A stretch of DNA of 64,000 nucleotides from Cutibacterium modestum (GCF_008326345.1 NZ_BJEN01000003.1:496001-560000), one strand, 5' to 3'; counted from the stretch's first letter, positions 53,504 through 63,920 are shown. Numbers and translations: made by a program. The notes: generated by a model not told the origin, from the sequence alone.

Positions 53504-55714
53504 ATGCCTACCATCGTCTGGACCAAGATCGACGAGGCCCCCGCCCTCGCGTCATATTCCCTACTGCCGATCGTGGAGGGATTCCTAGACGAGTCCGGTA
53601 TTGACGTCACGACTTCGGATATTTCGTTGGTGGGGCGCATCTTAGCCCAGTTCCCGGATCGCCTGAGTGAAGATCAGAAGGTTGCCGACCATCTGGCTGA
53701 GCTGGGTGAACTCACCGGCTTCCCGGAAGCCAACATCATCAAGCTGCCTAATATTTCGGCATCGATTCCACAGCTCAAGGCCGCTATTGCCGAATTGCAG
53801 TCCCAGGGCTACGACCTTCCGGATTTCCCGGATAAGCCTTCCACCGATGAAGAGAAGGAGATCGCCGCTCGGTACGCCACTGTGCTCGGCTCGGCGGTGA
53901 ACCCCGTGCTGCGTCAAGGCAACTCCGATCGTCGCGCCCCGGCTGCGGTCAAGACCTATGCCAAGGCACACCCGCACCGGATGGGGCAGTGGAACGACCA
54001 GGTCAAGGCGCGAGTTGCCCATATGGACCATGGCGGCTTCTTTGACCATGAGGAGTCCTTCGTCTCTCACGGGCAGGATCTCGACGTTGTCCTCATCAGC
54101 TCCGACGGTTCCGAGACGACTTTGGCTAGCGGCATCAAGACTGTCGACGGCGAGATCGTTGACGCCACCTTCATGTCTGTCGCGGCTCTCGACGAGTTCT
54201 ACGCATCGTCCCTCGCCCAGGCCAAGGAAGAGAATCTCCTGTGGTCGGTTCACCTCAAGGCGACGATGATGAAGGTCTCCGACCCGGTCCTGTTCGGCCA
54301 CGCAGTGCGCACCTTCCTGACCGACGTCTTCGATAAATACGGTGACGACCTCAACTCGGTAGGCGTCAACCCCGATCTTGGGCTGGGCGACCTTTATGCT
54401 CGTATTGAGAAGCTTCCTGTAGAACGCGCAACTGCAATTAAGGCGGCCATCGATTCTGCTTTCGCGGCTCGCCCGGCCCTGGCCATGGTCGACTCTGACA
54501 ACGGCATCACCAACTTGCACGCCGGCAACCTCGTCATCATCGACGCTTCCATGCCGACCGTCGTCCGCGATTCCGGATGCATGTGGAACGCCGAAGGTAA
54601 GCGTCAGGAAACCCTGGCCTGCATTCCCGATCGCAGTTACGCCACCATGTACGCCGCGATCATGGACGACTGCCGCGACCATGGCGCCCTCGACCCGGCC
54701 ACGATGGGTGACGTCCCGAACGTCGGTCTGATGGCTCAGAAGGCGGAGGAATACGGCTCTCACCCGACTACCTTCACCGTCGCCCATGAGGGCCGCGTTG
54801 AGGTGCGTTGCGGTGATGAAGTGCTGACGAGCCAGCACGTCGACGCTGGCGACATTTGGCGTATGAGTCGGGTGCGCGACATCCCGGTGCGTGATTGGGT
54901 GCGCCTGGCCGTTGAGCGGGCACGCGTCACCAATACCCCGGCGGTGTTCTGGCTTGACGAGAATCGTGCCCACGACGCCCGCGTTATTGAAAAGGTCAAA
55001 GCCTACCTGCCAGAGTACGACACCGAGGGGTTGGATATCCGCATCCTGGCCCCTGCCGACGCTATGAGGTTCACCCTGGCGCGCATCCGTCGCGGGGCGG
55101 ACACCATCTCGGTGACCGGCAACGTGCTACGCGATTATCTCACCGATCTCTTCCCGATCTTGGAGATTGGCACCAGCGCCAAAATGCTCTCGATCGTTCC
55201 ATTGCTAGCCGGTGGTGGTTTGTTCGAAACCGGTGCCGGCGGTTCGGCACCCAAGCACGTCGCCCAGTTCGTAGCCGAGAACTACCTGCGGTGGGACTCC
55301 CTAGGTGAGTTCTGCGCTCTGGGTGCATGCCTTGAGCACATCGACCAGACCAGCGAGGGCACCAAAGCGGGGGTACTTGCGGCGACCCTTGATAAGGCTA
55401 TCGGCGCCTTCCTGGAGAACGACCGCTCTCCGGCCCGCAAGCTCGGTCAGATCGACAACCGAGGGTCCCATTACTGGCTGGCCCGTTACTGGGCCGCCGA
55501 ACTGGCTGCCCAGCAGGATGATGCCGAACTTGCTGACCGGTTCTCCGATGTCGCGACCGAGCTGGCTGCTCGAGAAGCCCAGATTCTCAAGGAATTCAAC
55601 GGAGTCCAGGGTAACCCGGTCGATTTGGGTGGATATTACCACCCTGACAAAGAGCTCGTTGAGGAGGCTATGCGCCCCAGCACCACCTTCAACGCCATTA
55701 TTGAATCCCTGTGA
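53504..55714 (+). CDS. icd: Isocitrate dehydrogenase, NADP-dependent, monomeric type
   Basis: A 736-aa monomeric IDH. The start is [19 protein letters not shown] with CAGGAG 7 nt upstream; a longer frame to 53465 lacks support. Conserved blocks include [34 protein letters not shown] and [16 protein letters not shown]. Length and sequence belong to the monomeric 80-kDa class typical of corynebacteria and relatives, not the dimeric Icd of E. coli. It makes 2-oxoglutarate and NADPH. The stop overlaps the following gene (GTGA). Confidence 0.97.
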   Translation: MPTIVWTKIDEAPALASYSLLPIVEGFLDESGIDVTTSDISLVGRILAQFPDRLSEDQKVADHLAELGELTGFPEANIIKLPNISASIPQLKAAIAELQSQGYDLPDFPDKPSTDEEKEIAARYATVLGSAVNPVLRQGNSDRRAPAAVKTYAKAHPHRMGQWNDQVKARVAHMDHGGFFDHEESFVSHGQDLDVVLISSDGSETTLASGIKTVDGEIVDATFMSVAALDEFYASSLAQAKEENLLWSVHLKATMMKVSDPVLFGHAVRTFLTDVFDKYGDDLNSVGVNPDLGLGDLYARIEKLPVERATAIKAAIDSAFAARPALAMVDSDNGITNLHAGNLVIIDASMPTVVRDSGCMWNAEGKRQETLACIPDRSYATMYAAIMDDCRDHGALDPATMGDVPNVGLMAQKAEEYGSHPTTFTVAHEGRVEVRCGDEVLTSQHVDAGDIWRMSRVRDIPVRDWVRLAVERARVTNTPAVFWLDENRAHDARVIEKVKAYLPEYDTEGLDIRILAPADAMRFTLARIRRGADTISVTGNVLRDYLTDLFPILEIGTSAKMLSIVPLLAGGGLFETGAGGSAPKHVAQFVAENYLRWDSLGEFCALGACLEHIDQTSEGTKAGVLAATLDKAIGAFLENDRSPARKLGQIDNRGSHYWLARYWAAELAAQQDDAELADRFSDVATELAAREAQILKEFNGVQGNPVDLGGYYHPDKELVEEAMRPSTTFNAIIESL

Positions 55715-56856
55715 GCACAGCCCGGGTTTCGACCGATCGTAAGGATGCGGGCCGACGCCGGTGGTTCATCACCATCGGCGTCGGTCTCGCCGTGTGGGTG
55801 GCTCAGCGTCTCGCCCTCATCGTGGCCATGGCTTGCGACGGACCGGTCATCCCGAGACTGACTCGGTGGGACGGAAAATGGTATTCCGTTGTTGCGGCTG
55901 GGGGGTATCACTGGCCCAACCCCATGTTCGGCCACACTAATCCATGGATATCCGATCTGGCCTTCCTGCCGGGACTGCCAGCTCTTGGCAGAATGATCAT
56001 TCTGGTAGCCGGTTTGCCGTCACGTTCCGCGATCCTCATCGCCGGGCAGATAGGTTTCCTCGCAGCCGCTGTGGTCATCACGGCGGTCGGGCTCAAAGTG
56101 GCAGGACCGACCGCAGCCGTACTGTTGGTGGCCTGCTGGGGCGCCGCCCCTCGCGCTGTCGTTGAGTCGATGGGGTACACCGAGGGCTGGTTCATTGCCT
56201 TTGTCGGGCTTGGGCTGCTCGCCATCCTGTCTGGACGGTGGATCCTCGCCGGGGCATTCGTCGGCGTCGCCGGTCTGTTCCGGGCATCCGTCGTCCCGGT
56301 ATGCATTGTTCTCGGTATCGCCTGGCTGACGAGCCTGTTCAAGGCTGAGCCAGGGCAGCGATGGCGTCGTTTCATCGGGATGGTGCTAAGCCCGCTGGGA
56401 TTACTGACCTGGTTCGTCATCGTCGCTCGTCGTACGGGCAGATGGAATGGTTACCTGCTCGTCCAGAAAGCGTGGGGGAGCAAGATGGGTACCCTGCTTG
56501 ACACCTGGGAAAACTTTCAGACGCGAATGAATCACGCTCCGTTTGATTGGCGATATGTCGGGTTGATTGCCCTGACGTGGTGCGTCTATCTAGGCTTGGG
56601 CATCGTCATGGCAGTTCGACGCGAACCGGTGTGGCTAACGGTGTACGTGCTTGTGACCGTGATCTTCGTTGGTCACATGCAGGGGTACTTCAACTCCAAA
56701 GCCCGGTTCCTACTGCCCGCTTTCCCGGCCTTTTTGCCGGTGGCGAGGCTGCTTGAGCGGGGTCCGAGATGGTTTCAGGTGGTGTTCACCCTCGCCATCT
56801 CGGCAGTCTCGACGTGGTGGAGCCTCGACGTCTTAAGGCACAACCTCTCGCCGTGA
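55711..56856 (+). CDS. PIG-V-like membrane mannosyltransferase
   Basis: A 381-aa GT-C protein with about nine TM helices. The first luminal/extracytoplasmic loop carries LTRWDGKWYSVVAAGGYHW, the acidic RWDxxWY motif of the PIG-V family. A second conserved segment is FLPGLPALGRMI, and GYTEGWFIAFVGLGLLA and NSKARFLLPAFPAFLPVA follow. Members use polyprenol-phosphomannose to add mannose to glycolipids. Acceptor is unknown. GTG start coupled to icd by overlap, although functionally unrelated to it. Confidence 0.82.
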   Translation: MSTARVSTDRKDAGRRRWFITIGVGLAVWVAQRLALIVAMACDGPVIPRLTRWDGKWYSVVAAGGYHWPNPMFGHTNPWISDLAFLPGLPALGRMIILVAGLPSRSAILIAGQIGFLAAAVVITAVGLKVAGPTAAVLLVACWGAAPRAVVESMGYTEGWFIAFVGLGLLAILSGRWILAGAFVGVAGLFRASVVPVCIVLGIAWLTSLFKAEPGQRWRRFIGMVLSPLGLLTWFVIVARRTGRWNGYLLVQKAWGSKMGTLLDTWENFQTRMNHAPFDWRYVGLIALTWCVYLGLGIVMAVRREPVWLTVYVLVTVIFVGHMQGYFNSKARFLLPAFPAFLPVARLLERGPRWFQVVFTLAISAVSTWWSLDVLRHNLSP

Positions 56857-56984
56857 GATGTCGTGCTGTGGAGTTCCGTCGGGCTGAACCCTTATTCTTG
56901 GTCTTATGCACAACGATGACCGGGAGGGCGATAGTCCCGCTATCTTCGTTATTGCCTCTGTGAGGAGAGGGATGGTGAAGGCCC

Positions 56985-58391
56985 GTGGCTGAGGTCTTTA
57001 AGAACGCCGCCCTCATTCTCCTGTTCATCCTCGTGGGCGGGGTATTTTCGGCTGCCGAGATGGCGCTAGTGAGCCTCCGCGACTCCCAAATTAAGCAATT
57101 GGCGGCGTCCCGGGGGTCTCGCGGTCGTTCTATTCAAAAGCTGCAATCAGATCCCAATCGCTTCCTCTCGGCGGTGCAGATCGGTGTCACCTTGTCAGGC
57201 TTCCTCGCCTCGGCTTTTGGTGGCGCGACGCTGGCCAGTCAACTCGCGCCAGTACTCGAGTCCTGGGGAATGTCGGTATCGGTGGCTGCAACGGTCGCCC
57301 TCGTCACGATCACGATCATTATTTCCTACTTTTCAATTGTGTTAGGTGAGCTCGTAGCTAAGCGTTTAGCCATGCAGCGTGCAGAGGGCTTCTCCCTGGC
57401 GCTCGGCCCGATGGTGAACGGCATCGCTACCCTGTTTCGGCCCATCATCTGGTTCCTGGGGGTGTCGACGGACCTCGTCGTCAAGATCCTTGGCGGCGAT
57501 CCGGCCGCGGCACGCGAAGAGGTGACTGACGAGGAGATTCGTTCCATGGTCGTCTCCTCAGCCACCCTGGGCGATGAAGAGCGCACCATCCTTGACGAAG
57601 TCTTCGCCGTGGGAGAGAAGTCACTGCGCGAAGTGATGGTTCCGCGCACCGAGGTCGACTTCTTACAGGGATCGATGAAGGCTGTCCAAGCTGCTCAGGT
57701 GGTTCGCGATGGTTCCCATTCTCGGTATCCGGTGATCGACGGATCAGCGGATCGGGTGCTCGGATTCGTTCATGTTCGCGATCTGCTCGAACTCGACCCT
57801 CAGATTCGTACCAGTCGGGTAGCCCAACTGGTACGTACCGTCGTCTCTTTACCCGATACCGTCAAGGCACTCAAAGCGCTGACGGAGATGCGTCGCACCA
57901 ACGCTCACCTAGCTATCGTGCTTGACGAATACGGCGGCACGGCTGGCATCGTCACCTTGGAGGACCTTGTCGAGGAGATCGTTGGCGACATTACCGATGA
58001 ATACGACACCGTCGAACCATCCGACCTGGCCCACGTCAGGCAGCGCGATATCGACGGCTTAACCACCCTTGAGGACTTTTCTGACAAGGTAGGGCTGGTG
58101 CTGCCTGAGGGACCATACGACACCGTCGCAGGGTACTTCATGGCTCAGACTGGTGAAGTGCCCGCTAAGGGCGCCCAGGTCGCCGTCCACCTCGATCCAG
58201 TCGGGTACGTGGCCGACGAGGATGACGATGACGTTGAACCCGATCCCAATGTTGAACTGACGGTTACCGAGGTTGATGGCCTGCGTGCTGCCTGGTTGAG
58301 GGTTCGTCGCTTGGATGCGCCCGGCGCGCAATCGGAATCGGCGGAGGCGTCGACAGCCCCGCGCCCTGAGCGGGAGGCGGCAAGCGCGTGA
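56985..58391 (+). CDS. CNNM/HlyC-CorC-type membrane protein with CBS pair
   Basis: A 468-aa hemolysin-family protein. A DUF21 (CNNM) transmembrane domain occupies about residues 1-190 with three or four helices (FKNAALILLFILVGGVFSAAEMALVSL). A CBS pair follows (MVPRTEVDFLQGSMKAV, SRYPVIDGSADRVLGFVHVRDLL, HLAIVLDEYGGTAGIVTLEDLVEEIVGDI). A C-terminal CorC_HlyC domain is next (about 345-435), then an acidic and Ala/Glu-rich tail. These proteins are linked to Mg2+/Co2+ efflux, not haemolysis. Start is GTG with GGAGAGGG rather far upstream. Its stop overlaps the next gene. Confidence 0.9.
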   Translation: MAEVFKNAALILLFILVGGVFSAAEMALVSLRDSQIKQLAASRGSRGRSIQKLQSDPNRFLSAVQIGVTLSGFLASAFGGATLASQLAPVLESWGMSVSVAATVALVTITIIISYFSIVLGELVAKRLAMQRAEGFSLALGPMVNGIATLFRPIIWFLGVSTDLVVKILGGDPAAAREEVTDEEIRSMVVSSATLGDEERTILDEVFAVGEKSLREVMVPRTEVDFLQGSMKAVQAAQVVRDGSHSRYPVIDGSADRVLGFVHVRDLLELDPQIRTSRVAQLVRTVVSLPDTVKALKALTEMRRTNAHLAIVLDEYGGTAGIVTLEDLVEEIVGDITDEYDTVEPSDLAHVRQRDIDGLTTLEDFSDKVGLVLPEGPYDTVAGYFMAQTGEVPAKGAQVAVHLDPVGYVADEDDDDVEPDPNVELTVTEVDGLRAAWLRVRRLDAPGAQSESAEASTAPRPEREAASA

Positions 58392-59626
58392 GGCGACCGG
58401 CGTGGCTCGGCGGTCCCGGAAAGGATGTCGACGGGGCGGTCTTGCTTACCGGCCCGGAGGCCGGTGAGTTGCTGCAAGCAGCCGTTGAGCACGCTGGTGG
58501 GGGTCTCATCGATTGGCACCTCGACCACGTTGACGCGAATCCGGGTCAGTCCACGACGGCGACTTATCAGGCTCGGGTGCAGTGGCCTGCCGGAGAGCGG
58601 CAAGAATTGTTCGGCATGAGCGCCCGAGCGAGTGGCCCTGCGGTGACCGATTCATGCGCTGACATTTACGTCGACGGGTCCCGGGAGGTCGCCGTCTGGC
58701 GTTACCCCGACGACCCTGACCTGCCGGGACTCTCTCGTGCGGCATACCCCGAACAGATGGCGGCCATCATCTCTGACCTGAACCTGGTTGGGGCCCGAGT
58801 GACCGCCCAGCAGATCAATCTGCGCATGATCGGGTACCGGCCGCGACGTCGGGCGGTGTTATGCGTTGAGGTCGACAATCGGCGTTTTTACGTCAAGGTA
58901 CTGCGTGACGGCATCTTCCAAGCGACGCTAGCGCGGCACGATTTGCTGACCCGCGCGTCGGTGCCAAGCCCCAGGGTAGCCGGCTTCACCGAAGACAACC
59001 TGCTCTTTCTTACCGAGCTGCCGGGGTGCCCCCTCAGCAAGGCGTTATTTGAACCAAGAAACCCGTGTACCGCCGAGGACCTTGTTGACCTGCTCGACCA
59101 GTTACCCCCGCAGGTGTGTGATCTTCCGCGCCGGTCACCGTGGAGCGAATCGGTCGACCACTACTGCCGCATGGTCGCCGCCGCTCTGCCGGACCAGAGC
59201 GAACGGTTGGAAAGGATGGCCCAGATTATTACCCAAGGGCTGTCGGATGTGCCGACAGGAAACGAACCCACTCATGGAGATTTTCACGAGGGACAGATTC
59301 ACGTATGGAACGGCCAGGTGTGCGGAATCCTTGACGTTGACACCATCGGGCCAGGACGTCGGGCTGATGACCTCGCTTGTCTGGTCGCCCATTTGTCGAC
59401 GGTACAGCGCATGAACGCGTCTCAGGCTGATCGTATGCGGAAGATTTTGGCGGCGTGGGTTCCGGTCTTCGATTCGCGGGTCGACCCGATCGAGTTGAGG
59501 CTGCGCTCTGCGGCGGTCGCGATTTCGCTGGCTACCGGGCCCTATCGCAGTCAAGAGGACAACTGGCAGGACGAAACCCTGTCCATCGTTGATGCGGCTG
59601 AGGCTCTCGTCAACCAGGTAGTTTGA
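58388..59626 (+). CDS. Aminoglycoside phosphotransferase (APH)-fold protein
   Basis: A 412-aa protein. The kinase-like C-terminal part has THGDFHEGQIHVWNGQVCGILDVDTIGPGRRADDLA, a Brenner-type HGDxHxGQ and a metal-binding ILDVD; the usual Asn after HxG is Gln here. The N-terminal 130 residues have no motif I can place. RRRAVLCVEVDNRRFYVKVL, with a Lys, resembles the ATP-binding strand. It is related to APH/choline kinase folds, but the substrate is unknown; resistance should not be assumed. GTG start overlaps the CNNM gene. Confidence 0.75.
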   Translation: MRRPAWLGGPGKDVDGAVLLTGPEAGELLQAAVEHAGGGLIDWHLDHVDANPGQSTTATYQARVQWPAGERQELFGMSARASGPAVTDSCADIYVDGSREVAVWRYPDDPDLPGLSRAAYPEQMAAIISDLNLVGARVTAQQINLRMIGYRPRRRAVLCVEVDNRRFYVKVLRDGIFQATLARHDLLTRASVPSPRVAGFTEDNLLFLTELPGCPLSKALFEPRNPCTAEDLVDLLDQLPPQVCDLPRRSPWSESVDHYCRMVAAALPDQSERLERMAQIITQGLSDVPTGNEPTHGDFHEGQIHVWNGQVCGILDVDTIGPGRRADDLACLVAHLSTVQRMNASQADRMRKILAAWVPVFDSRVDPIELRLRSAAVAISLATGPYRSQEDNWQDETLSIVDAAEALVNQVV

Positions 59627-59662
59627 CGCCCTGCTCGCCCTATGAATTGCCGGTACCACCGA

Positions 59663-59687
59663 AGGAAGTGGCGTTTTCCCACTTCCT
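59663..59687 (+). terminator. terminator after the APH-fold gene
   Basis: AGGAAGTGG and CCACTTCCT form a perfect 9-bp stem with a CGTTTTC loop, 36 nt after the stop codon. Confidence 0.65.
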
Positions 59688-59814
59688 GGGGTTAGTTTGA
59701 CCGTTAAGGTGTCGGTTCCATCACGAAGGGGTTACAGTTTTATGGCCCGATAGGCGAAACCTGCCACACGGGCTTCCCAATTGTTGGATCATCGTCTGCT
59801 CCAGGAGGCAGTCC

Positions 59815-60936
59815 GTGAAGAAGTCACACCTCGCTATCCTCGCTGTTTTTGCCGCCGCGGCCCTGTCGCTGTCGGCCTGCGCGCAGGCTCCGGACGCGTC
59901 CACGGGTTCCTCGGCGAGCTCCTCCACCTCCGCTGCTGGGAACGACAACTCGAATTCCGGTGAGTTCAAGGCCTGCATGGTCTCCGACTCCGCTGGCTTC
60001 AACGACAAGTCCTTCAACGAGACTTCTCTCCAGGGCCTCAACAAGGCTGCTAGCGATCTTGGTGTGAAGACTGCCAAGGTTGAGTCGAAGGACGATAAGG
60101 ACTACGCCACCAACCTGCAGTCTATGGTCGACGCCAAGTGTTCGATCGTCGTCTCTGTGGGGTTCTTGCTCGAGAAGCCCACCGTCGCCATTGCGAGAGC
60201 AAACCCGAACGTCAAATTCGCCATCGTTGACGACAACCCGGCAAATCCGCCTGAAAACCTCAAGCCGCTGGTCTTCAACACTGCCCAGTCTTCTTTTGAG
60301 GCCGGTTACCTCGCTTCCGCACTAACTAAGACTGGCAAGGTTGCCACCTTTGGCGGTATGAAGATCCCGACCGTCACTATCTTCATGGATGGCTTCGCCC
60401 AGGGCGTTGACTACTACAACAAGCAGAAGAACAAGTCGGTTCAGATCATTGGCTGGGATGCCCAGAAGCAAGACGGCCAGTTCGTTCCGCAACCTAATCC
60501 ATTCCAGAATGTCTCCGGTGGTAAGACCACTGCTCAGGCGCTGCTCAACCAGGGCGCTGACATTATCCTGCCGGTGGCGGGCAATGCTGGAAATGGTGCT
60601 CTACAGGCTGTGAAGTCGTCGAGTGGAAAAGCCAACGCCATCTGGGTTGACGGTGATGGCTGCAAGACCCAGCCCGCTTACTGCTCTAACATCATTACTT
60701 CGGTGTTCAAAGGCATGGATGTCGCTGTCTTCGACGCGATTAAGGCTGCTAAGGACGGCAAATTCGATAACAAGCCCTACGTTGGCTCCCTGAAGGACGA
60801 TGGTACTGGTCTGTCGTCGTTCCACGAATTTGACTCCAAGGTCCCTGCGGACGTTAAGGGCGAACTGAAGACGATCAAGGACGATATCAACTCCGGCAAG
60901 ATCAAGATCACCTCAAAGGCCCAGCCTAGTAAGTGA
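59815..60936 (+). CDS. BMP-family nucleoside-binding lipoprotein of an ABC transporter
   Basis: A 373-aa lipoprotein. The signal peptide ends SLSACAQ, Cys at about 22. A Ser-rich linker precedes the Bmp/PnrA domain: FKACMVSDSAGFNDKSFNETS, then VSVGFLLEKPTVAIARANPNVKFA and ADIILPVAGNAGNGALQAV. PnrA-type proteins bind purine nucleosides in the envelope. The GTG has CAGGAGG 7 nt upstream. ATPase and permease genes follow, separated by a strong hairpin. This uptake would complement the purine synthesis genes in the window. Confidence 0.92.
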   Translation: MKKSHLAILAVFAAAALSLSACAQAPDASTGSSASSSTSAAGNDNSNSGEFKACMVSDSAGFNDKSFNETSLQGLNKAASDLGVKTAKVESKDDKDYATNLQSMVDAKCSIVVSVGFLLEKPTVAIARANPNVKFAIVDDNPANPPENLKPLVFNTAQSSFEAGYLASALTKTGKVATFGGMKIPTVTIFMDGFAQGVDYYNKQKNKSVQIIGWDAQKQDGQFVPQPNPFQNVSGGKTTAQALLNQGADIILPVAGNAGNGALQAVKSSSGKANAIWVDGDGCKTQPAYCSNIITSVFKGMDVAVFDAIKAAKDGKFDNKPYVGSLKDDGTGLSSFHEFDSKVPADVKGELKTIKDDINSGKIKITSKAQPSK

Positions 60937-60983
60937 CTCTGAGCGCGAACTCGGTTCGCCAGCCGCTGCGCGGCCATACGTGA

Positions 60984-61028
60984 GCCGACGACGCGCCGAT
61001 CTCCTGTGGGGGTCGGCGCGTCGTCGGC
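60984..61028 (+). terminator. 21-bp intra-operon hairpin
   Basis: A stem of 21 pairs, two of them G-T, with a 3-nt TGT loop. It lies 48 nt after the lipoprotein stop and 41 nt before the ATPase start. It probably acts as a partial terminator or mRNA-stabilising structure that lets the binding protein be made in excess of the transporter subunits. Confidence 0.75.
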
Positions 61029-61068
61029 GCACACGACATCCGGGACCAGACGTGGAAGGATCTACTTC

Positions 61069-62658
61069 GTGACCACCAACACTACTGTTGCCCCGCCTGG
61101 CGACAATGCACCCCTCAAAAAAGGGTTGAGTTTACGAGGCGTCACGAAGAGATTCGGGACCCTGACGGCCAACGACCACATCGACCTCGACATCGTTCCC
61201 GGTCGAATTCACTGCTTGCTCGGCGAAAACGGTGCCGGCAAGTCGACCCTCATGAACATTCTGTACGGCTTGCTGCCTTCTGACGAAGGGCAGGTCTACA
61301 TCGACGGGGTGAAGCAACACTTCGATAATTCCAGGCAGGCCATGACGGCCGGTATTGGGATGGTTCACCAGCACTTTATGCTCGTCAACGTCTTCACGGT
61401 GGCCGAAAACATTGCGTTGGGACGAGAGGAATCGACCGCAGGAGTGCTGTCGATGCGGCGAGCCCGCGCCAAGGTGCGCGAACTGTCTGATCGATATCAC
61501 CTCGATGTCAACCCAGACTCGGTCGTCGAGAATCTGCCGGTTGGAGTCCAACAGCGTGTCGAGATCCTGAAATCCTTAGCCAACGACGCTAAATACCTTA
61601 TCTTCGATGAGCCAACCGCGGTGCTCACCCCGCAGGAAATCGACGAGCTCATGGCCGTCATGAGGACTCTGCGTGACGAGGGCCGAGCCATCGTTTTCAT
61701 TACCCACAAGCTGCGCGAGGTCCGCGCCATTGCTGACGACATCACTGTGGTTCGACGAGGCCGCATCGTAGGTGAGGCCAGCGCCGACCAGTCTGAGGCC
61801 GAACTCGCCGAGATGATGGTGGGACGTGCCGTCAAGCTTGTCGTCGATAAGAACGAGGCTAAACCGACCGTCCCTCGCCTGGAAATTAAGGACCTCACGG
61901 TGGCCGATGACCGCGGATCAGTCGTTGTCGACGGGGTGTCATTGACCGTCGCAGGTGGTGAGATTCTCAGCGTCGCCGGAGTGCAGGGCAATGGTCAAAC
62001 GGAACTCGCCTCCTCGCTGCTTGGGCTCATCAAGCCGACGTCGGGAACAATCCACATTGATGGCAAGGACGCCACTGGTGTGGCCCCCGCCAAGGTCATT
62101 GAGGCCGGACTCGGATTCGTGCCCGAGGACCGTCAACGGGACGGTTTTGTTGGCGAGTTCTCCATCGCTGAGAACCTCGTGCTGAACCAGGTTGGTGCCT
62201 ACTCCAAGCACGGTAACCTGCAGCTCAAGCGGATCGCCGACAATGCGCGTGACCGTGTTGAGGAGTTCGACATCCGTACCCCGTCGGCCTCGTTACCAGT
62301 GTCCTCGCTGTCGGGTGGTAACCAACAGAAGGTCGTGCTGGCACGTGAACTCTCGCGTCCGTTAAGTGTCCTGGTGGCCTCTCAGCCCACCCGCGGTGTC
62401 GACGTCGGTGCTATCGAGTTTTTGCACAAGCGTGTGGTTGACGAGCGCGACAACGGTACGGCGGTGCTCATCGTCTCCACCGAGCTCGACGAAATTGAGG
62501 GGCTGTCAGACCGTATTGCGGTGATGTACCGCGGTCGTATCGTCGGCATCGCCCCAGCGGGAACCCCCCGCGACGTTCTTGGCCTCATGATGGCCGGATT
62601 CAGTTACGACGAGGCATGTGACAGCGTCGCTAAGGGACACAAGGAGGTCTCGGAATGA
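61069..62658 (+). CDS. Nucleoside ABC transporter ATP-binding protein (tandem ATPase)
   Basis: A 529-aa protein with two ABC domains, as in YufO/NupO and sugar CUT2 ATPases. Domain one has Walker A GENGAGKSTLMN and a non-canonical signature PVGVQQRVEILKSL, followed by LIFDEPTAVL. Domain two has a degenerate P-loop (GVQGNGQTE) but a good signature (LSGGNQQKVVLAREL) and ASQPTRGVDVG in place of a full Walker B Glu. One active and one degenerate site is typical of the family. GTG at 61069 with GGAAGGATC upstream. Overlaps the permease start (ATGA). Confidence 0.93.
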   Translation: MTTNTTVAPPGDNAPLKKGLSLRGVTKRFGTLTANDHIDLDIVPGRIHCLLGENGAGKSTLMNILYGLLPSDEGQVYIDGVKQHFDNSRQAMTAGIGMVHQHFMLVNVFTVAENIALGREESTAGVLSMRRARAKVRELSDRYHLDVNPDSVVENLPVGVQQRVEILKSLANDAKYLIFDEPTAVLTPQEIDELMAVMRTLRDEGRAIVFITHKLREVRAIADDITVVRRGRIVGEASADQSEAELAEMMVGRAVKLVVDKNEAKPTVPRLEIKDLTVADDRGSVVVDGVSLTVAGGEILSVAGVQGNGQTELASSLLGLIKPTSGTIHIDGKDATGVAPAKVIEAGLGFVPEDRQRDGFVGEFSIAENLVLNQVGAYSKHGNLQLKRIADNARDRVEEFDIRTPSASLPVSSLSGGNQQKVVLARELSRPLSVLVASQPTRGVDVGAIEFLHKRVVDERDNGTAVLIVSTELDEIEGLSDRIAVMYRGRIVGIAPAGTPRDVLGLMMAGFSYDEACDSVAKGHKEVSE

Positions 62659-63920
62659 GCGCAGAATCCCCGAAGCCTACTGTGTCGAAGGAAACCACCT
62701 CATCGACGGCAGCTTCCACGGCTCCCGCGAAGTCGCGCCGTTCCTTCCCCTGGAATGACCTGTGGGTGACGGTCGCTGCATTTGTGCTGGCTTTCATCGT
62801 CTCGGCCATTGTGATGGTGGCGGCTGATCCCGAGATCAACAAGGAGTGGAGCTACCTTTTCTCTCGTCCCGACGCTTTGACTGACTCGTGGGCTCAGATT
62901 TCGTCGGCCTACGCGGCCCTATTTCAGGGAGCTTTCGGATCCTGGCAGGCATTCACTGCGACAACGGCCCAGTCAGCCCCTCTCATTTGTGGCGGTCTTG
63001 CCATTGGCCTGGGCTTCAAGGCTGGCCTGTTCAATATTGGTGGTCAGGGCCAGGCGATTGCCGGAGCAACATTGGCCGCGTGGGTTGGATTTAATTTCCA
63101 CTCCTTGCCGCTGCCGGTTCACCTACTCTTTGCCGTAATTGCCGGATTCATTGGCGGAGCGGTCTGGGGTGGCATCGCTGGCGTTCTCAAAGCCCGTGCT
63201 GGTGCCAATGAGGTCATCGTGACAATCATGCTCAACTACATTGCTAGCGGTCTGCTGGCCTGGTTGCTGACGACTAAGGCCTTCCAGATGCCCGGTCGTA
63301 CCGATCCAATCGCCCCGATCGTCGACTGGAACGCTACCTTCCCGCGGATGGTCGGATCTCAGCTGCACCTTGGATTCTTCCTGGCTCTGCTGCTCGCAGT
63401 TGGCACCTGGTGGCTACTCGACCGTACTGTTCTGGGCTTCCGGATCCGTGCGGTGGGCTCTAACCCGAATGCCTCGGCTACTGCCGGTGTGAACACCAAC
63501 TCCATCATTGCGTGGACGATGATTATCTCTGGTGGCCTGGCTGGTATGGCCGGCGTCGAGGTGGCCCTGGGCCCGATCTCCGGTGCCACTCCGACTCAGC
63601 TGTCCATCGGTCTGGTGGGAACCATCGGCTTCGACGCCATCACGGTGGCCCTGCTGGGTCGTTCTAGGCCGCTCGGCATCGTTCTTGCAGGCCTGTTCTG
63701 GGGCGCTATGAACCAGGGCGGCTTGCGTATGCAGGCCATGACCCAGACCTCCCTAGACTTGGTTCGGGTCATTCAGGCGGTGATCGTCATGTTCGTGGCC
63801 GCTCCGATGCTAGTCAAGACGATCCTGCCTTTTCTTAAAACGCGCAAGGAGAATCGCACCAAGAAACGTGACCGTGGGCCGGTCCCGGCCGATACCACCA
63901 CGAAGGGAGCTCTGGCATGA
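62655..63920 (+). CDS. Nucleoside ABC transporter permease, first subunit
   Basis: A 421-aa permease of the BPD_transp_2 family (YufP/NupP-like). A cytoplasmic N-terminus of about 35 Ser/Thr/Ala-rich residues precedes eight to ten TM helices. Signature segments are SAPLICGGLAIGLGFKAGLF, NIGGQGQAIAGATLAAW and ARAGANEVIVTIMLNYIASG, and near the end GPISGATPTQLSIGLVGTIG. The soluble tail is basic (KTRKENRTKKRDRG). Its stop overlaps the start of the second permease gene. Confidence 0.93.
   Translation: MSAESPKPTVSKETTSSTAASTAPAKSRRSFPWNDLWVTVAAFVLAFIVSAIVMVAADPEINKEWSYLFSRPDALTDSWAQISSAYAALFQGAFGSWQAFTATTAQSAPLICGGLAIGLGFKAGLFNIGGQGQAIAGATLAAWVGFNFHSLPLPVHLLFAVIAGFIGGAVWGGIAGVLKARAGANEVIVTIMLNYIASGLLAWLLTTKAFQMPGRTDPIAPIVDWNATFPRMVGSQLHLGFFLALLLAVGTWWLLDRTVLGFRIRAVGSNPNASATAGVNTNSIIAWTMIISGGLAGMAGVEVALGPISGATPTQLSIGLVGTIGFDAITVALLGRSRPLGIVLAGLFWGAMNQGGLRMQAMTQTSLDLVRVIQAVIVMFVAAPMLVKTILPFLKTRKENRTKKRDRGPVPADTTTKGALA

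Noticed and set aside
53642-54973. A 443-codon minus-strand frame opposite icd
   Set aside because: Shadow frame inside a fully conserved housekeeping gene.
56985-58391. Haemolysin
   Set aside because: The historical name HlyC/CorC refers to CNNM-type ion transport proteins; nothing indicates lytic activity.
58388-59626. Antibiotic resistance phosphotransferase
   Set aside because: Only the APH fold can be supported. The substrate is unknown and the HxGxN Asn is replaced by Gln.
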